Below the pieces are notes generated by a model. The model made no database searches. It was not told the DNA's origin and saw only the letters and a program-made list of their open reading frames with translations. Shown here piece by piece: positions 55,872 to 64,000 of a stretch of 64,000 nucleotides of DNA. The position numbers and the translations under genes are program-made. How positions within the stretch are numbered: position 1 is the stretch's first letter; every line of letters starts with the position of its first letter. This DNA is from Eonycteris spelaea (lineage: Eukaryota; Chordata; Mammalia; Chiroptera; Pteropodidae): positions 2,335,001 to 2,399,000 of the forward strand of contig PUFA01000209.1 of assembly GCA_003508835.1 (NCBI GenBank). Reading direction: 5' to 3'.

Positions 55872-56079
55872 TTGATGGACATCTTTGATCATAATTTTTT
55901 TCTATATTTTAGGTCATTTTATTAGGCTAGATTGTTAAAAGTGTAATTATTGGCTCAAAAAGATGGGCCTTGTTAAGGTTTTCTCTATATTTTTATTTCT
56001 TTAGCTGTTTTTCCAGAAGATTGTACTAATTAACATTCCCACAAACATTTCAGGTGTCACCTCCACCCTGCTTGTAAGT

Positions 56080-57340
56080 ACTTTTTTTGGTAAAGATAAA
56101 GGGTGGCTGGTATTAGTGATTTTCAGAGATAACCGCACTCTGGAGATGTTCCTGTTTAAAAATCACTTCAAGGAGCAAGGATGTTGAGTTTTCTTTGTGG
56201 GAGTTGAGGATGGGCGGATGGGGATCAGGTAGATTTGACATGTGTAAATGAGTGTTTGTAGGAGAGTTGACTTTAGTAGAGTAGCTTTTCTTCTGGTGAC
56301 TCTGTTGTCAGAAGCCTGGCGTATGGATACCATGGGCTGTGTGGGTGACAGCCATCATTACAGCCTGTTGAGCTACTGAAGCTGACTTAAACTACGTAAA
56401 ATGAAGCAACCTCTGCTCAAGTAAGAACTGGTTCAGTTTGCCCTTTAAATCTTGAGAAATATTAATAGCAAGTAAAAGTGCTTATTTACATTAGTTCTAG
56501 TTGTTTTAGTTGGTTCTGACTGGTTCCCCTTTCACTGTTGGCAGCCTTCTCAGGCATGCTCCAAACAGGTATGTCTGTTTTCACCTTCCATAAAATGAGA
56601 TACAATACAGAATAAAACATTTTGAATAAATAACTAGCATAGTCAATTGGAATCTCCTTAAATATCACTTAAATGTTCATTATTCTGGAATTTTAATTTG
56701 ATGACTAATCAAATTACTCTTTCAAAAAATGCCTCTGCTTTTACTACTAGGTTACCATCAACTAAGTTGATTATATTGACCAACTTATTGAGGTAAACAG
56801 CCAATCTGAATTATTTCCCTCCATAAAATTATCTGAAAGACAGGGTAAATTAATTAATTAATATTTTATTGTGACTTGTGTAGCTGTTAAAGATAAAAGC
56901 CCAGTAATGAAATCAGACAGAACAAATCAAAGTCCAATTTATACTTCTCTTTTGAGATTTAATAATTAGTCCATAAAGAAATTATTTATTTGGTTACAGG
57001 TATCATAAATTTTGGTATAGAAGATGGTAAATTTAGATCAATTAATGGTAGTTCAAACAAAATTGTATTTGCTCAAGAGCAAAGTCTCAGCCTTGACAAG
57101 TGAAAGCAAAGTACTAATTCATGAATATGTTAATTTTTTCCTGCTGTGGGCATTAATAATAGTCATTTGATCTTTTATGATGTACAAACAACCTTTTATA
57201 AAAAGGTTAAATTTTGGTCAGGGAAGACATTCAGCAACTGACACATCATAAATGTGTTTATTTGGTGTCCTTTATTTTCTTATTTTTCTGTCTCTTGGTA
57301 GTTTCTGTTCCACACACAGCTGTTGTTTGCATTAAACTTC
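56080..57340. other. Unique AT-rich DNA with TAATTAATTAAT motif
   Basis: No gene or repeat recognised. The part from 56740 to 57300 is AT-rich without repeat signs and has homeodomain-type AATTAATTAATTAAT (56850-56864). It could be a conserved regulatory element, but a single sequence cannot show that. Confidence 0.35.
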
Positions 57341-59760
57341 AAAATTTGACAGGGTGACATTTAGGTGAAGCTCTGAATTGAAATATTTGCTTGGTAAGAT
57401 TTCCAAAGCGTACCTCTGACCTTGTGTCTAAGTGCCACAGCTCGGGGCAACTCCATTGGGGTTCTTGGCTCACGACCTGGGCTGTGGTTTGGTTTTGGCC
57501 TCCCGAGGTATCATGGATGGGGAGAGGGGATCTCCTTCTCATTCTGGTTTGCAACCACACTGAGAGGTCTGGTGTCATTTCCGAAGGTCAGGAAGATTTT
57601 TCACAGCCCCTAAATGTGATGTGAGCAGACCAGTTTGGACAGGCGGTCTCCAAGTGGAGATGTGATCAATGGTAAATTTGATCTCTCCCCTCAACTCCCC
57701 CAAATCCACATTACTTTGGATTCAAGCACATAATCACTTCCTTCAGGCCGTGCGAAAAAGTGCTCAAATCATTAACTGGAAACTGAGGACATTAAGAAAT
57801 TAGGATGGCTCTAGATTGGCTCAGTTATGTGCTAGTGAAATGGTTAATGGGACATGGGACAAAACCCAAGTGAACATGTGGTGCTCTGCTCTTTCTTATT
57901 TAAAAAACAAAATTAACCTAGACAGTTCCCTGGAGGCCACAAGGACAAGTGCTTATAGTGAATGAGCCTGTATTATTCATGATATGGTCTTCAAGGGTCT
58001 CCAAATGTGGAAATCTCCAGATGCAGTAGCTCCTCGTGAGGCTTCTAGTTTTATTCTTTAAAATTGCTTTTAAAATGTCACATTTAAGTATAACTATACT
58101 TACCACAAAGGCTTTTGTCTTGGATAAGAAGGCTCAGACATAATACCATGCTTTCAGTGTTTCTTCTCCCCTTTAATTCAACCTCTTCCTCTTAGCTCAA
58201 CCATTAAGATGTCCTCACAACCATATCTAGCTTTTATCTTACAATTCAAGCCAAGGTGTGATACTATGAGAAGGTTATTTTATCTGAACAAAATTAGAAG
58301 CACCTTAATATATGCATATATGTGAAAAACAATCCGAGGTATTTTTATGACAGTATAAAGTTCAAGGGCATATCTTATGGGAAAGAAAATTCGAAGTGTA
58401 ATAAAGATCAGAGGCCTTTACCTAACGAGCGTTTGTGGGGTGTTTCCAGTATACCTGGGAGTCTGACATGGTGGATTAATTTCTGCATAATCAAGATGGC
58501 ACCATTTCTGCTCCACTCCCCACCCCAACCATGAGCTCTCTGAATTATTCCATTTCCAGAGGAGTGATTCCAAGTTAAGGCAAAATCCTCCCTCAGATTC
58601 TGTTAAGGCATTTTCCCTTTAGAATCTGTCCTCATTTATCTTCTCAGACACTCTCATCTCAGTGATCATAAGCTTTGAAAAGCTAAAATAATACTTCTTC
58701 CTTCTAAAAAAGTGGAAAAGCAAATAGATAAAAATATAGATATTTTTCCTCATGCAAAAAAAAAAGGAGTGATGTTCAGATAGTAGATTATAAACACTGA
58801 CCTAAAGAATAACTTTTTAATATTAAAAAATTCATTGTTATTAAAAATAATTTTAAAAATGACTAGTAGTCATTTAAGTTCATCTAGACTTAAGAACACA
58901 GTAGAAATGATTCATTATCTAATTTGGTACAAGATCATTGCTGAAATAATAGTTTTCTTTTTATTGTTTTAATTATTCTTTTTTGATCAGGCAAATCCTT
59001 TTAGTGATTTTTTCAAAAGTGTCAGTAAAATTATGTCTCCGCGTTTGAATTTCGACTATTGAGATATTTGTATGCGCATTTATAGTATCCTAATCATTGC
59101 TTAAAAAAACATTCTTGTACTGCTTTTATCATCCTAGGATTGGTAATGGCTTATTTTTAAGACGATATGCTAATATCATGATGAGGTTATACTCTTCATA
59201 CATTGCAGAGTTTCTGTCAGTCATGTCTATTGTCAATCATATCAATGTAAATGCTGCCAAATATACACCTTTCTTTTCCTAGCTGCAAATTGACTTTGTT
59301 ATGGCTACTTATTAGAGAATCACAAGAGACCAATAGCAATAAATGAGACATGGCTGCTAGAGACCAGATATTATTTCTTCAGCTTCCTATTCTAATAAAT
59401 AATTAACCACCAAGTTGTTTATAAATAAATCAAAAGCCCTTATAATAAATAACAAACTAAGAAGCAGTTGCATACAATTTATAGTTGCATACAATTAATG
59501 TTCTGAATATAGAACGTTATAAAAATGCTTGACATAATAATCAGAATGAGAACTGTTTTATTAATGAGAACTATTTTAAAGCACATTGCAATTGTATGAA
59601 ATAATAATTGGACATTCTCCTTTCTCAGCTTTTTGAAATTCTAGTCTTCTTCAAGTTTCATCTTTTCAAGATTTCCTCATTCCCTGAGCCCTCAGAAGAG
59701 CTATCACTCTTTTTTTTAAATTTGTATTTATGCACATACAGCCTAATCTTTATATCTCAT
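57340..59760. other. No recognised feature
   Basis: Short plus-strand frames at 57391-57624 and 57422-57613 overlap in different phases and match no family. The rest is AT-rich. No repeat was identified. Confidence 0.4.
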
Positions 59761-59771
59761 TAATTTATATA

Positions 59772-59772
59772 T

Positions 59773-59860
<88 letters not shown>

Positions 59861-59862
59861 TC
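59772..59862. repeat. (TTTC)n microsatellite
   Basis: About 22 uninterrupted TTTC/CTTT units, at the edge of an L2 fragment. Confidence 0.97.
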
Positions 59863-59945
59863 ACTAGGTGTTGTGCTAGCCACTGGGATATAAAAAAACA
59901 GAAGAACATAGTCCCTGTGTTTAGTGAAATTAGAGTCCAGTAGAC
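59863..59945 (-). mobile_element. L2 LINE fragment (reverse)
   Basis: CACTAGGTGTTGTGCTAGCC, ACTGGGATATAAAAAAACAG and ATAGTCCCTGTGTTTAGTG read as reverse L2. Confidence 0.65.
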
Positions 59946-60105
59946 TTCAAGCTTCTTACTTGTTTACCTGTACCTGCTCTGGATGGTAAATGTTCTGAAA
60001 ATGAAGACCATGTGTCCTCATTCATCCTTGTGACCCCTGCTACATACTACAGTGGCTTGTATGTGGTGGGCACTTGGTTGGCAATAAAATGAACTTATTA
60101 TTATA
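59946..60105 (+). mobile_element. L2 LINE 3' end
   Basis: ATGAAGACCATGTGTCCTC, GTGACCCCTGCTACATACTAC and GTATGTGGTGGGCACTTGG, then GCAATAAAATGAAC, as in the plus-strand L2 terminus. It faces the reverse L2 piece just before it. Confidence 0.65.
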
Positions 60106-60444
60106 TCTATTCTAAAACATTGAGAAGCATAAGATTAAATATTTCAATACCTTCAAATGTCTTCGAAGCCTTCATTCTCCTTACACAATTGCTAACTATA
60201 ACAGTAACTCCACAAGATAAATTTGTCTACTTTCACTTGTGTGTCAAAAGGCCTCTCTCAGAATATGATCTAGTGCCACATCTCTATTATATACCAAAGC
60301 ACAAATATGATTGGCAGCAGTGACTGAACTTCCCTCAGGCAGACATATTAAAGGCTTTTGTCTCAAACTCGAATTATTTTGAAATGCTTCAGCTTTGTTA
60401 AGAAAGCTCAACCTTCCCTCTTGTGTGGAGCTTGGATGTAAAGC

Positions 60445-60705
60445 AACTGATAAGGAAATATTGTGGCTATTTATTGAGCACCGATTAAATACCAGGTATT
60501 GGGCTAAGCACTTTCCACATGTTTTCAGACTTAGTCCTCTCAACAACCCAGTGAGGTAGGTTCTGTTTTTATCCCTGTTTTATTTAGATGAGGAGACTGA
60601 GGCTCAGGGAAATTGAGTAAATGGCCTTAAGTTCTTACAGGTAATCAGTGGTGGAGCCAGGACTCACTAGTGGTCTCTCTGCTTCCACAGCCTACCACTC
60701 CTTGT
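60445..60705 (-). mobile_element. MIR SINE (reverse), nearly full length
   Basis: Reverse MIR: TATTTATTGAGCACCGATT, ATTGGGCTAAGCACTTTCC, CTCAACAACCCAGTGAGG, TTAGATGAGGAGACTGAGG, CAGTGGTGGAGCCAGG and CCACAGCCTACCACTCC. Among the best-kept MIRs here. Confidence 0.92.
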
Positions 60706-60709
60706 CCAG

Positions 60710-62350
60710 GTGGGATTTGTAGAGGTGTTCATGGGGCAGGGGCATAGGATTTCTATGTGGTAATGTTTCTTTTTTATTTTTTATTTCAGTAATAATGTAA
60801 AATAATATTAACATATTCTGGATCATCCATATGATCCCTATAATGAATAATACAGCCACGTGATTTTGGTGAGTGAATTTGTGTTGTTTTAATTTACAAT
60901 CAAGTTGGTCCTGTACTACGTTAACTGTGAATTTATGGGATGAACTTGTGGCCTTACCACGTAATTTGCCTTAAGTGAAGGCTACATGGAAGTGTGGAGC
61001 ACTGGTCCAGTAATGCTTAATTTTGCTGTCAGTGAAGAAATGTGAGAGGCGGGTCCTACTATAAGTTAGGTGGCAGAACCATTCTGAACTCCAGAATATC
61101 TGCATTGGAGTTTTCAGTGTCAGAGTCATGAGACTGGAGGGTTACTGTTAAGACATCATCATCCGAATATTAAGTCAATGTTATTAGTTCAAATTGGATT
61201 GGTTTTTAAATTTCATTTGTATGGTTAGAAATTTAGTTGGAGTTTGATGGTTTCAGAAAGGAGTTGAAATGAGAACTTAGTTTTACATTTGTACATATTT
61301 AAGTATAATTACAGTCAAAAAACATTTAAGTCAAAATGGGGAGGGAGGCAGTATAATTTTTTCCTTAATAAAAGTAGTCTGTACACTTTTCAGATCTGAG
61401 CAAACTGAACTTCTCTGCATTACATAATGAGAACTTTCCTCTCAAAAAAATGCTCCTCCACGCAGCAGGGGTCTGGCTTGCCAAATCTTTCCTAGGATAA
61501 GGCTTTGACATTTCCTTTCAACCTGTAAATGGTATCTAGAAAGGTTAAGGTATGACCTTGGGTAAAACTCTCCATTGCTGTGCTTTTCCTCTGACTGGCC
61601 ATGTCAATCAAGTTACTTTTGGATTCTTTGTCACTCTTTGTCCTGATTCTGAAAGTTGACAGTTGTGTATGCACATTACCCATGGTTTATAATCATTTTC
61701 CCTTCACCGCCATAAAGATTGTGAATGCGGGCTAGGAAGTAATACCGGCTTTATCTAAGGAGAGAGGATAGTGACAATGTATTGGGACTTAAAAGGCTTC
61801 TGGTTGAAAGGTCTCCGAGTTTGTAAAATGACTGCATTAGTTACCCTTTAAGATAAAGAAAAGGTAAGTTCTGTTAAATGCAGACACTCAGAGAGGGGGT
61901 GGTATATGACGAAGTGTTTATCCTTAGCTCTTTAATATTCCTTTTGATGAATTCCTAGTAAGAAATTGGAACACTGGAACAGAGGACAGTGAATTCTGAT
62001 GCAAAGAGAGGAGAGGATAATTTTATAGCGTGTGAGCATGGAGTACAGCTTATGGGCTAAGGTCTAGGAAGCCTGGAAGTAAAGGCCGGCTGGAATAAGA
62101 GCAGTGCCAACCTTGGGTAGCCTTTAAAAAAGAGGGCAGTTGTTTCTGTGTGCAATTCATTGTCCTTCTCTTGTTTAAAATTTTAATAAATATTCTCTGT
62201 TTTAATAAATTGTGGAAAAGTGTCGAACACATCCAAGTGCCCATTCAGTGTTTGTTGTTATTATTATCACTATCATGATTATTATTCCTGACGATCTTCA
62301 TGGTGCAAAGAGAACACCTGCAGGTGCAAAGTGGGGAAATCATACAAGGC
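60710..62350. other. No recognised feature
   Basis: Mixed sequence, no gene or named repeat. A minus-strand 64-codon frame (62050-62244) and others are not recognisable. Confidence 0.4.
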
Positions 62351-62369
62351 TGGGCTTTTCGTTCCGGGT

Positions 62370-62490
62370 TGGCTGTGATTTCCCCATGAGAGATTGTGCC
62401 TCCCTTAGCCACTTTGGCCTCAGTTTTCTAGTTTACATCATTCAAGGGTTGGGCAAAATGATCACCGAAATTCCTGCCAGTTCTTTCATT
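62370..62490 (+). mobile_element. MIR-like SINE end, tentative
   Basis: CTCCCTTAGCCACTTTGGC, CTCAGTTTTCTAGTTTACATC and CAAAATGATCACCGAAATTCC resemble the 3' part of a MIR-related element. Confidence 0.4.
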
Positions 62491-62571
62491 CTTTGTGTAT
62501 TCTCGTCTTTGCAAAATAACATTATAGCATCCTTAGAGCTTGTGTTTGCTTAATGAGACTGACCACTGGGT

Positions 62572-62622
62572 TTTGTTATTATTATCCATTATTATTATTA
62601 TTTATTATTATTACTATTTAAG
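62572..62622. repeat. (ATT)n short tandem repeat
   Basis: TTATTATTATTATT-type units with CC and TT interruptions. Confidence 0.85.
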
Positions 62623-62989
62623 GTTCATCTTTAATGCAGGACCATTCTTAGGCAGGGGCTATGGAAATTATTTCATCATCTTTAATGATAGAGCTTTTCA
62701 GGACATCATTAGGGATAGCTTGAGCCAAAAGCTCATCAAACATTTCTGTCTGTTTAGAGTTATCCATTTTATAGTAGGGACTGTGGTCATTCCTTTCTCT
62801 AAGGTTATTTTTAACTGTACTACCTTCTGCAAGGATACTTCCATCTTAAGGATGGCAAAATGGATGGATCCTAAATTTCAGTCAGGTCTTCAACTGACCA
62901 TTGGGAGAAATGGAAAGCACTGATTTTGTAGGAATCAGTCTTTACCTTACTTTGATACTTCATCATAGTTCTGAGTGTGTTATCTGGCA

Positions 62990-63215
62990 AATTGCTTTTC
63001 AGTAGTTAATATTTGTATTAATGGGTAACACTTACCTAACCCTTGTTATGTGCAAGATGTCAAACACTTGCCCATAACATTACATTTACTTATCATAATA
63101 TTTTCGTCTATTTTGACAGATAAAGACACTGAGGCACAAAGGGTTAAATAACTTGCCTGAGGTCACATGGCTAATGAATGGCACATCTGGAATTCAAAGC
63201 CAATCATAGAGCTAC
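62990..63215 (-). mobile_element. MIR SINE (reverse)
   Basis: Reverse MIR: TAACACTTACCTAACCC, TTGTTATGTGCAAGATGTC, TTGACAGATAAAGACACTG, GGTTAAATAACTTGCC, AGGTCACATGGCTAATG, GAATTCAAAGCC. Confidence 0.9.
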
Positions 63216-63569
63216 AGTATCTGTGGTTTTAACCATATTTGATGCTAGTTTTTATATGTATTACACGAAAATGTTATGGACTCAATTTTATCATTTTTAT
63301 AAATTGAGCCTTAAAGAACTCATCAGTTTCATCCTAAAAAGGATCAACTGGTGCTCAGACTTTTTGCTTCTGCTCTCCCATTTTTGACTTTTTATGTCTG
63401 GTAAATAAGTTATTACGAATACGTACAGTGCTTGTATCATTAAGTTCCAGAGTTGGAGAAGAAGAGGAGGATTCTATGAAAGCAGAGATGCTATTGAGCA
63501 CTTACTGAGGCTAAGGCCTACTTTGCCTTCTTTCTCTGTTAATACTTTCATGCCTTCCCTATCACAAAG

Positions 63570-63676
63570 GCCTGCAATGATCACTCATTCGACACACAGA
63601 GTATTGAGTGTATAACCTGGGCAAGGTAAGGAGCACAAGACAAAAACCCTGCCACCTCCAGGAGTCTTACATCTAT
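63570..63676 (-). mobile_element. L2 LINE fragment (reverse)
   Basis: CACTCATTCGACACACAGAG, TATTGAGTGTATAACC, AAAACCCTGCCACCTCCAG and GAGTCTTACATCTATGAGG match the reverse L2. Confidence 0.7.
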
Positions 63677-63790
63677 GAGGGCTGGTACCACGTTTTGTGA
63701 TTCATTGTGTGCCTGAGCACCTTGCACATAAGAAGCCCTCATGACATATTACTGGAATTTTTGGATGGATTAGATGACTCTTGATGGTAT
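63677..63790 (+). mobile_element. L2 LINE 3' end
   Basis: GGCTGGTACCACGTTTTGTG, GAGCACCTTGCACATAAGAAG and CATGACATATTACTGGAAT follow the plus-strand L2 terminus. As at 59.9 kb, a reverse and a forward L2 piece abut. Confidence 0.65.
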
Positions 63791-63924
63791 TCTAAATGTT
63801 ATTACTAATTTTCACTGGGTTGTTTTCTACCTAATCATCAAAATAATGTTTCACAAACTTTATGAATCATTTGTTTTACTTCATGCATGCAGTGTACAAT
63901 TTTTTTTCTCATTCTTTTGGCCTG

Positions 63925-64000
63925 GTGAAATGGAAAGAATGGAAAATCAAGATTCGAGGGATCTTCATTCTAGTCTTGATTCTGCTGTTCTAGCTATGAG
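63925..64000 (+). mobile_element. MIR SINE start, cut by window end
   Basis: TGGAAAGAATGGAAAATCAAG, ATCTTCATTCTAGTCTTG and CTGCTGTTCTAGCTATGAG read as a plus-strand MIR head and core, ending at the window edge. Confidence 0.6.

Larger units (their letters stand above)
55085..56070 (-). mobile_element. Old L1M-type 3' UTR fragment (reverse), split by younger L1
   Basis: Left part to 55362: GGCATATTTCCTTTCAGTC, TTGGGATCGTACTGTACATAG, ATTTTGTATCCTGTGAATTGC. Right part from 55858: CTTTGATGGACATCTTTG, GTGTAATTATTGGCTC, GATTGTACTAATTAACATTCCC. Together this is the reverse of an old L1M 3' UTR type. Confidence 0.55.

Noticed and set aside
1..64000. Bacterial or phage-like system, operons or defence genes
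   Set aside because: Composition, repeat families and lack of dense coding all indicate mammalian nuclear DNA.

Overview
The window is mammalian nuclear DNA with no intact protein-coding gene that I can recognise. It is AT-rich and littered with fossils of LINE-1, L2, MIR, hAT-Charlie, Tigger and CR1/L3 elements, all typical of placental mammals. The most informative element is a hybrid SINE at about 49.60-49.84 kb. It joins a tRNA-Val-like head to a nearly full-length 5S rRNA copy and carries a 16-bp target-site duplication. The only hybrid tRNA/5S SINEs I know of in mammals are the MEG SINEs of Old World fruit bats (Pteropodidae), so a fruit bat is my best guess (about 0.75). Every L1 here is broken, which fits the known loss of L1 activity in that lineage.

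Layout. 0-4.3 kb is a degraded sense-strand L1 with ORF1 and ORF2 remnants and a large deletion inside ORF2. 4.3-18 kb is mostly unrecognised sequence with scattered MIRs, an L2 interrupted by MER1B, and simple repeats. 18.2-20.1 kb holds two older sense L1 pieces. 20-33 kb has many MIRs, an ancient CR1/L3 fragment on the minus strand, and GT and TCTATG repeats. 33-38.4 kb has a (TA)n hairpin, hAT elements and a probable solitary LTR. 39.2-39.8 kb is an L1 3' end inserted into a MIR. 41.6-44.4 kb is an L1 composite. 44.9-45.4 kb is a Tigger-like DNA transposon with TIRs and TA duplications.

About 46.1-47.25 kb is the only CpG-island-like segment. It has GC boxes, an inverted CCAAT box and a strong splice-donor-like CAG|GTGAGC on the plus strand. 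It is probably the promoter and a non-coding first exon of a gene whose coding exons lie outside the window. The long open frames on both strands there look like a by-product of GC richness.

48.65-51.95 kb is a three-layer nest: the hybrid SINE sits inside an L1, which sits inside an older L2 in reverse orientation. 54.0-54.4 kb is a MIR inside a MIR. 55.36-55.86 kb is a minus-strand, 5'-truncated L1 with a perfect 14-bp target-site duplication and a (GAA)n tail. 56-64 kb is largely unique AT-rich DNA with MIR and L2 fossils and a (TTTC)n tract.

No genes act together here in an operon-like sense. The likely function of the window is one promoter in a long non-coding stretch. Repeat family names come from recognising consensus-like phrases by eye, so boundaries are approximate unless a target duplication or terminal repeat is stated.
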